In this document: piece after piece, positions 25,509-35,098 of the stretch | Layout: every line of letters starts with the position of its first letter | Numbering within the stretch: the stretch's first letter is position 1 | Assembly (NCBI GenBank): GCA_030653365.1 | Contig: JAURZL010000007.1 | Coordinates: 186,001-250,000 of the forward strand | Reading direction: 5' to 3' | From: Anaerolineaceae bacterium | GTDB lineage: Bacteria > Chloroflexota > Anaerolineae > Anaerolineales > Anaerolineaceae | Length of the DNA: 64,000 bases | Translations under genes and position numbers: made by a program | The notes under the pieces: generated by a model | What the model saw: the letters and a program-made list of their open reading frames with translations, nothing else | What the model was told of the DNA's origin: nothing | Database searches by the model: none

Positions 25509-26597
25509 ATGAAATATAAAAAATTTGTTTTAATTATATTTTTCCTTTCAATAATTGCTTCCGGATGTAAAGGGAATAATGAACCTGTAGATTCTGATAC
25601 TCCAGCGGTTTCTGAAACATTCATTCTTCCAACTGCACAGATTAATAATTCTGATAAGTCTTTCCTTGCTCCTTGCAACTTAATCAGCCTTGCAGAAATG
25701 GAAACGATTTTTCAGGAGAGTCCTTTATTTATCACAGAAGAGAATGGGGGCTGTGTAGTAAGAAATCAATGGGATACACGCTCCATTTGGTTTTCTATAT
25801 TTCAAGGAGAACAAGCTCTACCAGCAATGCAATGGCATACGAAGAATTTAATAGCGGGATGGACAGAACAGAGATTTAATACTTTGGTAGAAGAGATTCT
25901 TTCCAATGAATCCAATCAATCGCTAGAAGCTTTGCAGGAATCCAGATTGGTATTATATGAGGAATTGGAGTACCGGTGGGAAAGATACTTTACGTTTGGA
26001 GATTTCGCTTATTGGATTCTCAATCCAAGAGCTTTTTTGGGTGTATTTGATGTAATCGAAGGAGATATGTATTTCCAAATTGGCTATAGCGGTTTTCTCG
26101 CAGCTCAAATTCAATCACCAATTGAAGATTTGAGTAAAAAAATTCTCGAAAGATTGCCTGATCAATTTTTTGTTGATTTTGATTTTCCAGAAGAAACGAA
26201 TGAAGAAGCTACTACTAATGATGAGCTACAATCCAACATTCCTGAGATTATTGATATAACCAGATCATCCCAAGAAATTTATTTTGGTGATCTTTGCGCA
26301 GGAGAGACAACCACTATACGTGTTCAAATAGGTAATTATGATGCAATTGATAATGTCTATCTTGTCTATCGCCTGTTGAGTTCAGAAGAATCAAATGATA
26401 ACTGGCAAACTATTTTTATGAATCAGCTGACACCAGATACCTGGGAAATTGTTATATCTGCTGAAAGTTCGTTTCTTACCTATCAATTGGTCAATGCTTC
26501 ACAAGTTGAATACAGTGTAGCAATCATTTATGGGGTTAATAATGTTCTTCGAAGTACATCGTTTAGAGATATTACTGTTTTGCAATGCAGGCAGTAA
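25509..26597 (+). CDS. Predicted lipoprotein of unknown function
   Basis: 362 aa. A lipoprotein signal peptide ends in the lipobox IIASGC with C20 as the lipidated cysteine, so the protein is anchored on the outer face of the membrane. A mature region of about 210 residues (starting around CNLISLAEMETIF) resembles cell-surface proteins with an NLISxxE-type start. It is joined by an acidic linker (EETNEEATTNDE) to a C-terminal beta-sandwich-like domain of about 110 residues. That domain begins IYFGDLCAGETTTIRV and ends with a terminal cysteine that could pair with the one in GDLCAG. No enzyme motif is seen. The start lacks a clear Shine-Dalgarno, and a TATGAT box lies about 30 nt upstream. Confidence 0.75.
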   Translation: MKYKKFVLIIFFLSIIASGCKGNNEPVDSDTPAVSETFILPTAQINNSDKSFLAPCNLISLAEMETIFQESPLFITEENGGCVVRNQWDTRSIWFSIFQGEQALPAMQWHTKNLIAGWTEQRFNTLVEEILSNESNQSLEALQESRLVLYEELEYRWERYFTFGDFAYWILNPRAFLGVFDVIEGDMYFQIGYSGFLAAQIQSPIEDLSKKILERLPDQFFVDFDFPEETNEEATTNDELQSNIPEIIDITRSSQEIYFGDLCAGETTTIRVQIGNYDAIDNVYLVYRLLSSEESNDNWQTIFMNQLTPDTWEIVISAESSFLTYQLVNASQVEYSVAIIYGVNNVLRSTSFRDITVLQCRQ

Positions 26598-26633
26598 AAC
26601 ACCAGTTCTTTCTTATTTCAAACTGGTGTTTTT
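26596..26633. terminator. Bidirectional intrinsic terminator
   Basis: AAAACACCAGTT (26596-26607) pairs with AACTGGTGTTTT (26621-26632), flanked by A and T runs. It lies between the convergent lipoprotein and aldo/keto reductase genes. Confidence 0.88.
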
Positions 26634-26653
26634 GAAAAAAATTGGTTTTAAAA

Positions 26654-27625
26654 TTAATCTTCTTGATTGTCTTCGATCGGTCCGATGATTAATTCAATTC
26701 TCTCCAGCACATCATTGGTTAATTTATCTTGTGCTTCAGCTGCCAGCAAATTTTCATCCAGTTGTTCAAGTCTGGTTGCACCTGTAATTACAGCGGAAAC
26801 TTCTTTTCTTCTCAATAACCAGGCGATTGCCAATTGAGCTGTTGTAATTTCGAGCTCATTTGCCAAGGCAGTCAATAATTTTACCTTTTCAATTTTCTCA
26901 TTGGTAATACGGTCTCTTATCCAGTTCATATTATCAAGCGAAGCACGTGAACCTTCTGGGATACCATCATTATATTTTCCTGTTAAAATGCCAAAGAATA
27001 ATGGTGACCATGTGGTGAGGCCGATTCCGAATTCTCTACAGACAGGTGCGATTTCTTCTTCCACTCTTTTGCGATGGAACATATTATATTGCGGCTGTTC
27101 CACAGTTGCTGGAATCAGGTTAAATTGACGCGCAATACCTCTGGCATGAGTGATTTGAGATGCCTCCCATTCGGAAGTCCCCCAATACAGGATTTTTCCT
27201 TGTTGGATAAAAGAGTTCATCGTATAAACAACCTCTTCAACCGGGGTATCTGGATCATATCGGTGACAGAAATAAATATCAACATAATCAACACCCATTC
27301 GCTTGAGTGAGGCATTTAATGATTCAGTCATATGCTTGCGTGAAAGTCCGCGACCATTGGGACCCGGCATGGTTGGCCAGAAGACTTTACTGGATATCAC
27401 CAATGCTTCTCTCGGCAAATCTTTTATGGCTTTTCCCATAACAATTTCTGCCTGACCATTTGCATATGCATCAGCATTATCAAAAAAATTTATACCTTGC
27501 TCATAGGCTGCATGGATTAGATCTGACGATATTTTTTCATCGATTTGACTACCAATCGTTATCCAAGCTCCTAGAGCTATTTCACTAACTTTTAATCCTG
27601 ACTTTCCTAAGCGTCTATAATGCAT
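26654..27625 (-). CDS. Aldo/keto reductase (potassium channel beta-subunit / YghZ-like)
   Basis: 323 aa. The start MHYRRLGKSGLKVSEIALGAW, the catalytic tetrad area NFFDNADAYANGQAE (Asp and Tyr), the lysine in ISSKVFW and the histidine in YFCHRYDPDTP are all those of the AKR superfamily. GTSEWEASQI and EQPQYNMFHRKRVEEE place it near the Kv-beta/YghZ branch. It reduces aldehydes with NADPH in the cytosol. The start is the ATG at 27625 with GGAG upstream. It follows kamA by 10 nt, so the two are co-transcribed, possibly to remove an aldehyde from amino-acid breakdown (inference). Confidence 0.9.
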   Translation of the reverse strand: MHYRRLGKSGLKVSEIALGAWITIGSQIDEKISSDLIHAAYEQGINFFDNADAYANGQAEIVMGKAIKDLPREALVISSKVFWPTMPGPNGRGLSRKHMTESLNASLKRMGVDYVDIYFCHRYDPDTPVEEVVYTMNSFIQQGKILYWGTSEWEASQITHARGIARQFNLIPATVEQPQYNMFHRKRVEEEIAPVCREFGIGLTTWSPLFFGILTGKYNDGIPEGSRASLDNMNWIRDRITNEKIEKVKLLTALANELEITTAQLAIAWLLRRKEVSAVITGATRLEQLDENLLAAEAQDKLTNDVLERIELIIGPIEDNQED

Positions 27626-27635
27626 CTTTTCTCCT

Positions 27636-28970
27636 TTACTTTTTTTCCTGACCAATCCCAAGAGGTTTCCATTTATCGTCATTTGCTCTCAGGCGATGTT
27701 GACCTCCACCTCTATTATGTAATAAGTCAAAACCTTCTGGTTTGATAAACATGTCCTCGCCATCTAGCAGACCGGATACGCCATTTTGGCCTGGTTCAAA
27801 TCTTTTTGAAGCGCAAAAAGAACAGGTTTCCGGATCATGAATTTTATATTCAATAGGTTCTTCGTAGGATGTGATGTACCCTTCATAGTTTCGTAGAATG
27901 ATTTTATGATCTGAGGCACTGATCAGGTAATTTGGCATTACTGGAATCTTTCCACCACCACCAGGGGCGTCCACCACGAATGTAGGTACGGCATAACCTG
28001 ATGTGTGTCCGCGTAACCCTTCAATTATTTCTATTCCCTTTGCAACTGGTGTCCGGAAATGGCCAGCTCCGTCAACAAGGTCGCACTGGTAAAGATAATA
28101 GGGTCGCACACGAATTTGGACTAAATCCTGAACCAATTGCCGTTGAATATGAACACAGTCATTCACTCCAGCCAATAAAACCGATTGGTTTCCCAATGGA
28201 ATTCCGGCTCTGGTCAATTTATCACATGCCAATTCTAATTCCTTACTGATTTCACTCGGGTGGTTAACATGAATGTTGAACCAAAGAGGATGAAATTTTT
28301 GAAGCATGTCACATAGTTCATCAGTGACTCGTTGTGGCATAAATACGGGAACTCTGGAGCCAATTCTGATAATTTCAATATGAGGAATTTCCCGCAGTGA
28401 GGTGAGTAGTTGTTCCAGAACCTTTGGTGCTAAGGTCAAAGGGTCTCCACCAGATAATAATACGTCACGAACCTGAGGTGTATTACGGAGGTACTCCAAT
28501 TGCAATGCGAACTCCGCTTTTGAAAATTGAGCATTGGGGTCTCCAACAATACGAGAACGAGTACAGTATCTACAATAGGAAGCACATTGAGTAGTCACCA
28601 ACATTAATACTCGGTCTGGGTATCGGTGGACAAGGCCAGGTACGGGCGAATGTCGATCCTCAGCAAGAGAGTCCTCCATCATGCCAGTAAAGGGGAGGAT
28701 TTCACCAGCAGTTGGGATTACTTGTTTTCTAATAGGGTCGTTTAAATCATTTGGATCAATTAAAGATGCGTAATAGGGTGTAATATCTACACGGAATAAT
28801 CCCTCCGTGCTGAGGGCTTTTTTCTCGCTATCTGTAAGGGTTAAGATTTTTTCAAAATCACCAACAGTATTAAGGCGATTTGCCATTTGCCAACGCCAAT
28901 CATTCCATTTTTCTTCTGGGATCTCCATGAAAATTGGTGCACGTTTGCTGGTAAATTTATTGAGTGTCAT
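27636..28970 (-). CDS. kamA: Lysine 2,3-aminomutase
   Basis: 444 aa radical SAM, PLP-dependent enzyme that converts L-lysine to L-beta-lysine. C129, C133 and C136 (CASYCRYC) hold the [4Fe-4S] cluster. The PLP lysine lies in DAPGGGGKIPVMPNY. The C-terminal zinc-type CSFCASKRF motif near residue 400 is present. The length fits KamA rather than shorter EpmB. Beta-lysine can feed lysine fermentation or, with AblB, make the osmolyte N-acetyl-beta-lysine; neither set of partner genes is in the window. The start has AAAGGAGAA upstream. Confidence 0.95.
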   Translation of the reverse strand: MTLNKFTSKRAPIFMEIPEEKWNDWRWQMANRLNTVGDFEKILTLTDSEKKALSTEGLFRVDITPYYASLIDPNDLNDPIRKQVIPTAGEILPFTGMMEDSLAEDRHSPVPGLVHRYPDRVLMLVTTQCASYCRYCTRSRIVGDPNAQFSKAEFALQLEYLRNTPQVRDVLLSGGDPLTLAPKVLEQLLTSLREIPHIEIIRIGSRVPVFMPQRVTDELCDMLQKFHPLWFNIHVNHPSEISKELELACDKLTRAGIPLGNQSVLLAGVNDCVHIQRQLVQDLVQIRVRPYYLYQCDLVDGAGHFRTPVAKGIEIIEGLRGHTSGYAVPTFVVDAPGGGGKIPVMPNYLISASDHKIILRNYEGYITSYEEPIEYKIHDPETCSFCASKRFEPGQNGVSGLLDGEDMFIKPEGFDLLHNRGGGQHRLRANDDKWKPLGIGQEKK

Positions 28971-29180
28971 TTTATTCTCCTTTACTTATAAATCTTGTTT
29001 TGAAATTAGCGTATTTTTTATGAGGAGGATCGTGATCCGCACGAAAAAATCCAGCAATTGGATGTTTATTGATCAAAATTAACATATTTATATTGTATTG
29101 AGATTAACACGTGTGGTCAAATTTCTCATTCATGTTTTAAAAAAATTCAAATATCATCTTTCAATACACCGGTTGTGGCA

Positions 29181-29214
29181 GGTAAGTTTATAGGTATCAC
29201 CCCCAAAATCAGCC
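29181..29214 (-). repeat. Dispersed palindromic repeat, copy E
   Basis: On the minus strand it reads GATTTTGGGGGTGATACC, close to the left arm and loop of the family consensus, followed by TATAAACTTACC as a decayed right arm. It lies between kamA and the hrcA promoter. The rest of the 28971-29272 spacer shows nothing else that I recognise. Confidence 0.45.
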
Positions 29215-29272
29215 TCGGCGAAATGTTGAAAAGATAAAATATCAGAATTCTATTAGAAAACCGGATAGTGGC

Positions 29273-29301
29273 TTGACGATGATTTTTCAGCATGATATTA
29301 T
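29273..29301 (+). promoter_or_regulatory. Heat-shock operon promoter
   Basis: TTGACG (29273-29278), a 17-nt spacer and TATTAT (29296-29301). The transcript would start just upstream of the CIRCE element. Confidence 0.8.
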
Positions 29302-29314
29302 ATTTCTCAGGTTG

Positions 29315-29341
29315 TTAGCACTCTAAAAGCGAGAGTGCTAA
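29315..29341. promoter_or_regulatory. CIRCE operator (HrcA binding site)
   Basis: TTAGCACTC-N9-GAGTGCTAA, a perfect consensus match, 13 nt after the -10 box and 11 nt before the hrcA start codon. HrcA bound here represses the whole operon until heat or misfolded protein titrates it. Confidence 0.97.
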
Positions 29342-29352
29342 CGCGAGTAAAA

Positions 29353-30405
29353 ATGGATGAATTAACCGATAGACAAAAAATATTATTAACACTCATCACA
29401 CATGAGCATATCAATTCAGCGATACCCATTGGATCGAAAATGCTTGTTGAACGCTATAATATTGGGTTAAGTTCAGCCACGGTAAGAAATGAAATGTCAG
29501 CTCTAACCGATTCAGGTTATTTGCGTCAGCCTCATACCTCTGCGGGTAGGGTGCCGACAGAAAAAGGATATCGTTTTTTTGTTGGCCGGCTCGTGAATGA
29601 AAAGGAAATTCCATTATCTACCCGGCGAACGATTACACATCAGTTTTTCCAGATGCGTAATGATGTTGAACAATGGGTCAAATTGGCTGGATCCATTCTT
29701 GCTGACCAATCAAAAGCTGCATCACTTATTACAGCTCCTCACCCGACCCTCTCGAGATTAAAACATGTTGAATTTATCGCGACCAGAGGGCGTCAAGTAT
29801 TAATAGTGCTGGTATTGGTTGGCGGTGAAATCAGGCAAAGCATTCTCACCCTTTCAGAAGTGGTTGGTCAGGAAAGATTATCTCAAATTGCAAATCTAAT
29901 AATTGAAAAATTTCAAGGATTTGACATTGAAAAAATCAGTCAGAATATTGATTTTGACAATAATCTGGAAAAAGATTTACTTGACTGGGTGGTTGCAGAA
30001 TTGCAACGAGCTGATTCATTGGTATCAGGCGAGTTATTTCTGGATGGAATCATGAATGTGATGTCTGAACCTGAATTCAGTCACACAGAAGAAGCAAGAA
30101 AGACATTAAAAGTTCTGGAAGAGAGATCAATGTTGCAGGATGTAATTGCCCGGAGTATCCAGAATGGAGATGAAGGTTCCGTTCAGGTTCTTATTGGTGG
30201 TGATGGATCATGGGAAGATTTAAAACATTGTTCACTTGTCTTATCTAAGTATGGTGCTCCAGGGGTTGCCTTTGGAACAGTTGGTGTTATAGGACCTGTC
30301 AGGATGCCATATGGACAAACTATTTCAGCAGTTCGGTTTATGTCTGGTATATTAAGCGAATTAGTATCTGAGACATTGTATGATGATAAATTTAATTCAT
30401 ATTAA
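29353..30405 (+). CDS. hrcA: Heat-inducible transcription repressor HrcA
   Basis: 350 aa. The N-terminal winged helix (MDELTDRQKILLTLITHEHI, then SSATVRNEMSALTDSGYLRQPHTSAGRVPTEKGYRFFV) is the HrcA signature. A GAF-like dimerisation domain and the C-terminal GPVRMPYGQTISAVRFMS motif follow. The ATG at 29353 is chosen; a GTG at 29335 lies inside the CIRCE operator. It has only a weak Shine-Dalgarno (GCGAG). First gene of hrcA-grpE-dnaK-dnaJ-prmA and autoregulated through CIRCE. Confidence 0.97.
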   Translation: MDELTDRQKILLTLITHEHINSAIPIGSKMLVERYNIGLSSATVRNEMSALTDSGYLRQPHTSAGRVPTEKGYRFFVGRLVNEKEIPLSTRRTITHQFFQMRNDVEQWVKLAGSILADQSKAASLITAPHPTLSRLKHVEFIATRGRQVLIVLVLVGGEIRQSILTLSEVVGQERLSQIANLIIEKFQGFDIEKISQNIDFDNNLEKDLLDWVVAELQRADSLVSGELFLDGIMNVMSEPEFSHTEEARKTLKVLEERSMLQDVIARSIQNGDEGSVQVLIGGDGSWEDLKHCSLVLSKYGAPGVAFGTVGVIGPVRMPYGQTISAVRFMSGILSELVSETLYDDKFNSY

Positions 30406-30415
30406 GAGGTGGTGG

Positions 30416-30982
30416 ATGACAAAAAAGAAAAAAAATGAAGAAACCTCAGAGGAAGAAATTTTGAAAAATGATGATAAAAAATCGGAAGATAATTCGGTGA
30501 TGGATGAATCTGGTGAAAAAACCGAGAATCAATCCAATCAGAATTACGAACAATTATTGGTTCAATCACAGGAATTTTTTGAAGGTTGGCAGCGAGAAAG
30601 GGCGGATTTTCAAAATTACAAAAAAAGGATTGAACGCGATCAGGTAGCACTAAAAGGATATATCACTGCAGAAATTATCAAAAAATATTTGGTTGTTCTG
30701 GATGATTTAGAACTTGCGATAAAAAATCGTCCTGCCTCAGAAGAATGTCAGGGGTGGGTTGATGGTATTAATTTGATTAATCAAAAATTAGTTTCAATTC
30801 TTGAAGGAGAAGGAGTAGAACTCATACCGGTTGATGGTGAATTTGATCCAAATATTCATGAAGCTATCTCACAAATAAACCACCCTGAAATTGAAAGTGG
30901 AAAAATTGTTGATGTGATGCGACAGGGATATAAAATTGGTGAAAGAGTAGTTCGACCTGCGCTGGTAATAGTAGCTCGCTAG
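30416..30982 (+). CDS. grpE: GrpE nucleotide exchange factor
   Basis: 188 aa. A charged, disordered N-terminus of about 55 residues precedes the long dimerising helix (FEGWQRERADFQNYKKRIERDQ) and the beta-domain ending EGVELIPVDGEFDPNIHEAI and VVDVMRQGYKIGERVVRPALVIV, close to the PROSITE GrpE pattern. It releases ADP from DnaK. The start ATG at 30416 follows AGAGGTGG; the upstream methionine in the open frame overlaps hrcA and is rejected. Confidence 0.97.
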   Translation: MTKKKKNEETSEEEILKNDDKKSEDNSVMDESGEKTENQSNQNYEQLLVQSQEFFEGWQRERADFQNYKKRIERDQVALKGYITAEIIKKYLVVLDDLELAIKNRPASEECQGWVDGINLINQKLVSILEGEGVELIPVDGEFDPNIHEAISQINHPEIESGKIVDVMRQGYKIGERVVRPALVIVAR

Positions 30983-30991
30983 GAGGAAAAT

Positions 30992-32899
30992 ATGGGAAAA
31001 ATAGTTGGTATAGATTTAGGTACTACAAATTCTGTCGTTGCTGTTATGCAAGGTGGTGAACCGGTTGTTATCCCTTCTGCAGAAGGTGAAAGATTAGTGC
31101 CTTCGGTGGTTGCTGTTAACAAAAATCATGAACGCATTGTTGGTCGCTCAGCCAGAAACCAGGCAATTGTTAATCCGGAAAATACAATTTTCTCGATTAA
31201 AAGGTTAATGGGTCGAAAATATGGAGATGCAGAGACTACCAGAACTGAACAACGCGTTCCTTATAAGATTTCAAAAGCACCGAATGGAGATGTTCGTGTG
31301 TCTTTAGACGATCGGGAATATTCACCCCCTGAAATTTCAGCCATGATTTTGTCGAAATTGAAAGCTGATGCAGAAGCATTCCTTGGCGAACCTGTAACCC
31401 AAGCCGTTATTACTGTACCAGCGTACTTTAACGATGCACAGAGAAATGCAACGAAAGATGCTGGTCGAATTGCAGGTTTGGAAGTGTTAAGAATTATCAA
31501 CGAACCAACCGCTTCATCACTGGCATATGGCCTTGATAAAAAGAAAAATGAGGTAATTGCAGTCTACGATTTAGGTGGTGGCACATTTGATGTCTCCATT
31601 CTTGATGTTGGTGATGGAGTCTTCCAGGTCAAATCGACCAGTGGGGATACATTCCTAGGTGGTGATGATTTCGATCAACGAATCATGGATTGGCTCATCG
31701 ATGAATTCAAAAAAGATTCCGGAATGGATTTACGCAATGATCGTCAAGCACTTCAACGTTTGAAGGAAGCATCGGAAAAAGCCAAAATTGAACTTTCAAC
31801 AGTGATGCAGACAGAAATCAATTTGCCTTATTTGACTGCTGATGCAACAGGTCCAAAACATATGGTAAAGACTTTTACCAGATCAAAATTGGAACAATTA
31901 ACAGAAGATCTTGTCCAGCGATCGATGGAACCAGTTCGTAAAGCCATGTCTGATGCCGGTTTGAGACCAGCGGATATCAGTGAAGTTGTCCTGGTTGGTG
32001 GCATGACCCGTATGCCAGCTGTTCAGGAAGCAGTACGAAAAGAATTTGGAAAAGAACCTCATAAAGGTGTCAATCCTGATGAAGTTGTGGCGGTCGGTGC
32101 AGCAATTCAAGCAGCAGTTTTAGCAGGAGACGTCAAAGATATCCTCTTGTTAGATGTAACACCTCTGACATTATCGGTTGAAACGATGGGTGGTGTTGCA
32201 ACACCAATCATTGAGCGGAATACAACAATTCCTGCGCGAAAGAGCCAGATTTTCTCAACTGCAGCAGATAGTCAAACATCAGTCGAAATCCATGTTCTTC
32301 AAGGGGAAAGACCAATGGCAACTGATAATAAATCATTAGGTAAATTTGTTTTGGATGGTATTCCAAACGCTCCACGTGGTGTTCCGCAAATTGAAGTGAC
32401 ATTTGATATTAACGCTAACGGAATTTTAAATGTCAATGCAGTTGATAAAGCCACCAATCGATCTCAAAATATCACAATAACGGCTTCATCCGGTCTAAAT
32501 GACACTGAAGTTGAAAAAATGCGTAAAGAAGCTGAAATTCATGCTGAAGAAGATAATCGACGCAAACAACTGGTAGAAGCCCGTAATCATGCTGATAATT
32601 TGATTTACCAGAGCGAGAAAATGCTTCGGGAAAATGCAGATAAGATTGATGGTGAAAAGAAACAACAAATCGATACCAAAATTTCTGATCTACGCAGTAA
32701 AGTAACAGGTGATGATGTTGAAGGTATTCAAAGTCTGATTCAGGAAATTGAGCAATTAATTCAACAGGTTGGTGCCAGTATGTATCAACAGCCTGGATCT
32801 GAAACAGGTGAACAAGGACCTACACCAGGACCTGACCAAGGTGATGGTTCACAATCTGGAAATGATGACGTTGTGGATGGTGAATTTAAGAGTGTCTAA
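30992..32899 (+). CDS. dnaK: Chaperone DnaK (Hsp70)
   Basis: 635 aa. [28 protein letters not shown] and [14 protein letters not shown] are the three Hsp70 signatures. The linker [15 protein letters not shown] reads [15 protein letters not shown] here. The substrate domain and a Gln/Gly-rich C-terminal tail ([17 protein letters not shown], then DDVVDGEFK) are complete. It is preceded by AGGAGG. ATP-dependent folding in the cytosol with DnaJ and GrpE. Confidence 0.99.
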   Translation: MGKIVGIDLGTTNSVVAVMQGGEPVVIPSAEGERLVPSVVAVNKNHERIVGRSARNQAIVNPENTIFSIKRLMGRKYGDAETTRTEQRVPYKISKAPNGDVRVSLDDREYSPPEISAMILSKLKADAEAFLGEPVTQAVITVPAYFNDAQRNATKDAGRIAGLEVLRIINEPTASSLAYGLDKKKNEVIAVYDLGGGTFDVSILDVGDGVFQVKSTSGDTFLGGDDFDQRIMDWLIDEFKKDSGMDLRNDRQALQRLKEASEKAKIELSTVMQTEINLPYLTADATGPKHMVKTFTRSKLEQLTEDLVQRSMEPVRKAMSDAGLRPADISEVVLVGGMTRMPAVQEAVRKEFGKEPHKGVNPDEVVAVGAAIQAAVLAGDVKDILLLDVTPLTLSVETMGGVATPIIERNTTIPARKSQIFSTAADSQTSVEIHVLQGERPMATDNKSLGKFVLDGIPNAPRGVPQIEVTFDINANGILNVNAVDKATNRSQNITITASSGLNDTEVEKMRKEAEIHAEEDNRRKQLVEARNHADNLIYQSEKMLRENADKIDGEKKQQIDTKISDLRSKVTGDDVEGIQSLIQEIEQLIQQVGASMYQQPGSETGEQGPTPGPDQGDGSQSGNDDVVDGEFKSV

Positions 32900-32910
32900 T
32901 TCAGAAATGC

Positions 32911-32950
32911 AATTGTTGACAGAGAAGGAATTCCTTCTCTGTCAACAATT
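32911..32950. repeat. Perfect 40-bp palindrome between dnaK and dnaJ
   Basis: The half-site AATTGTTGACAGAGAAGGAA is followed at once by its exact reverse complement, centred on GAATTC, with no unpaired spacer. As RNA it forms an 18-bp stem with a 4-nt loop, followed by TTTAAAAAAATT. It may act as a terminator or attenuator, or as an mRNA processing or stability element that lowers dnaJ relative to dnaK. Confidence 0.9.
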
Positions 32951-32983
32951 TAAAAAAATTAATTTCACTTTTGTGACATGAAT

Positions 32984-33017
32984 AACCGGTAGCATCTGCT
33001 TCCGGTTTAGATTTTTT
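32984..33017 (+). terminator. Second hairpin with T tract between dnaK and dnaJ
   Basis: AACCGG-T-AGCA pairs with TGCT-T-CCGGTT (10 bp, one T-T mismatch), followed by TAGATTTTTT. Together with the palindrome 34 nt upstream it suggests partial termination before dnaJ; dnaJ may also have its own promoter, which I could not identify clearly. Confidence 0.65.
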
Positions 33018-33056
33018 ATGCTATTATTGGGAAATTATTTAATTATGTAGGTGAAC

Positions 33057-34175
33057 ATGGCTCAAAGAGATTATTACGAAATTCTAAATTTAAGTCGCAA
33101 TGCCAGTGGCGAAGAAATAAAGAATTCATTTAGAAACCTTGCGAGAAAATATCATCCAGATGTAAGTAAAGAAGCGGATGCTGAAGAAAAATTTAAAGAA
33201 ATTAATGAGGCTTACGGCGTCTTGTCAGACGTTGAGAAAAGAGCAGCCTATGACCGATATGGTCATGCCGGTGTTAATGGTATGGGCGGGATGCCGGACT
33301 TTACGACTGTTGATTTCTCAGATATTTTTGAAGATTTTTTTGGTTTTGGAGGAATGGGTGGCGGATCACGGCGTAAAAATGCACCCCGCAGAGGTGCAGA
33401 TTTATCGTATGCAGTTACCCTTGAATTTGAAGAAGCAATTTTTGGCGTTGACAAAGAAATAGAAATTACCAGGGATGAAACCTGTACAACTTGCCGTGGA
33501 AATGGGGCTGAAGCTGGTACAAGTCCGGTATCATGCACGAATTGTGGGGGAAGAGGAGAAGTTCGGCAGGTAAGGCAAACATTTCTAGGATCTATGGTTC
33601 AGGTAGCCGCCTGCCCGACCTGCCAGGGAAAAGGTACAGTTATACAGTCCCCCTGTAAAGTTTGCCGTGGGAGCGGTTTGGAACGAAAAACAATCAAAAA
33701 ATTGGTACACATTCCTGCTGGTGTTGACAATGGAACGCAAATTCGATTGGCAGGTGAGGGCCAACCAGGGATGAATGGTGGACCAGTTGGAAATTTATAT
33801 CTTGAAATGCGAGTAAAACCACATAAATTTTTCCGGCGACGCCAGGAAGATATCCAATTAGATTTGAATATTAATATTGCTCAAGCAACATTGGGTGCAG
33901 AAATTGAGGTTCCAACGCTGGAAGGAAAAGAAAAGATGGTAATTCCACCTGGAACACAACCTGGCAGGACATTTAAGTTGAGAGGACATGGTGTCCCACA
34001 TCTCCGGAATAGTGGGAGAGGTGATCAACTGGTGATCATTGGAGTGGAAATTCCGAATCAAGTTACTCAAGAACAACGCGAGCTTTTTGAAAAATTAGCT
34101 AATACCTTAGGAACTGAAGTTTTACCTCAGGAAAAGGGCTTTTTTGATCGTCTAAAAGAGGTCCTGAGTGGTTGA
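33057..34175 (+). CDS. dnaJ: Chaperone DnaJ (Hsp40)
   Basis: 372 aa class A J-protein. The J domain carries HPD in KYHPDVSKE; a Gly/Phe-rich stretch (GMGGMPDF through GFGGMGGG) follows. Four CxxCxGxG zinc motifs are present: CTTCRGNG, CTNCGGRG, CPTCQGKG and CKVCRGSG. The substrate-binding C-terminal domains end in VLPQEKGFFDRLKEVLS. The start is the ATG at 33057 behind TAGGTGA; a GTG 6 nt earlier is not used. It overlaps prmA by 8 nt. Confidence 0.98.
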   Translation: MAQRDYYEILNLSRNASGEEIKNSFRNLARKYHPDVSKEADAEEKFKEINEAYGVLSDVEKRAAYDRYGHAGVNGMGGMPDFTTVDFSDIFEDFFGFGGMGGGSRRKNAPRRGADLSYAVTLEFEEAIFGVDKEIEITRDETCTTCRGNGAEAGTSPVSCTNCGGRGEVRQVRQTFLGSMVQVAACPTCQGKGTVIQSPCKVCRGSGLERKTIKKLVHIPAGVDNGTQIRLAGEGQPGMNGGPVGNLYLEMRVKPHKFFRRRQEDIQLDLNINIAQATLGAEIEVPTLEGKEKMVIPPGTQPGRTFKLRGHGVPHLRNSGRGDQLVIIGVEIPNQVTQEQRELFEKLANTLGTEVLPQEKGFFDRLKEVLSG

Positions 34176-35085
34176 AGATATTTCATGGCTCGAAGTAAAG
34201 ATTATTTGTGATGGAGAAATAGCTGAATCGGTAAGTGAAATTTTATCCCGATATGTAACCCAGGGAGTTGTTACCGAAACTGATGCCATATACGATGATG
34301 CTGAAGAGATTTTACTGGAGACAGGAGAAATTCGGGTTTTTGGTTATTTAATCAATGATGAAACTGTCGAAGAAAAACGTCAAAAAATTGAAGAAGGACT
34401 CTGGCATTTAAGTATTATAAAACCGATTCCTCAACCAACTTACCAGATCATCCATAATGAAGATTGGATGGAAAGTTGGAAAAAATATTATAACCCTATC
34501 AAAATTGGTAAACGATTATTAATTCTTCCTGCATGGCTTGAAAATCCGTATCCTGAGCGTGTGGCAATCAAAATAGATCCTTCTATGGCTTTTGGGACTG
34601 GAACCCATCCTACAACGCAATTATGTATGTTATTGACTGAAGAAGTGATGAAACAAAACACGAATGTTATCGATGTAGGATGTGGTTCAGGAATTTTATC
34701 GATCACAGTCTTAAAATTAGGTGCTAAAAGAGCTCTGGGTGTTGATCTAGATTATCCGTCTATTGTTGCAACAAAAAAAAATGCGGAAATTAACCAGGTT
34801 CAGGAAAAAATTGAAGTGGGAACAGGGTCAGTTACCGAAATTCTTGCGGGCACTTTTTCAATTAAACGAGCAGAATTGGTAATGGTAAATATTTTGGCAC
34901 CGATCATCATTCGCCTTTTTGATAACGGTCTTAGTAAATTGATAAAAGAAAATGGTTATTTAATTCTCTCTGGCATTTTGGATCATCAATCAAATGAGGT
35001 GATTGAAAAAGCAGAGAACACAGGATTGCAGCTTATCAAAAAAGAGATGATAAACGATTGGGTGGGGATGACGTTTAAAAAGTAG
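34168..35085 (+). CDS. prmA: Ribosomal protein L11 methyltransferase
   Basis: 305 aa. The GTG start overlaps the end of dnaJ by 8 nt and has AAGAGGT upstream. The N-terminal L11-recognition domain (WLEVKIICDGEIAESVSEILSRY) is followed by the SAM-binding signature AFGTGTHPTTQLC and NVIDVGCGSGILSI, then the catalytic-region MVNILAPIIIRL. It trimethylates L11 in the cytosol. Position after dnaJ in this operon is common in Gram-positive-type genomes. Confidence 0.95.
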   Translation: MVEDISWLEVKIICDGEIAESVSEILSRYVTQGVVTETDAIYDDAEEILLETGEIRVFGYLINDETVEEKRQKIEEGLWHLSIIKPIPQPTYQIIHNEDWMESWKKYYNPIKIGKRLLILPAWLENPYPERVAIKIDPSMAFGTGTHPTTQLCMLLTEEVMKQNTNVIDVGCGSGILSITVLKLGAKRALGVDLDYPSIVATKKNAEINQVQEKIEVGTGSVTEILAGTFSIKRAELVMVNILAPIIIRLFDNGLSKLIKENGYLILSGILDHQSNEVIEKAENTGLQLIKKEMINDWVGMTFKK

Positions 35086-35098
35086 GATTTCTCGTAAA

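Noticed and set aside
29335..29337. GTG start for hrcA
   Set aside because: It lies inside the CIRCE operator; the ATG at 29353 gives the normal HrcA N-terminus.
30402..32402. Minus-strand frames under grpE and dnaK
   Set aside because: Shadow frames of highly conserved genes.
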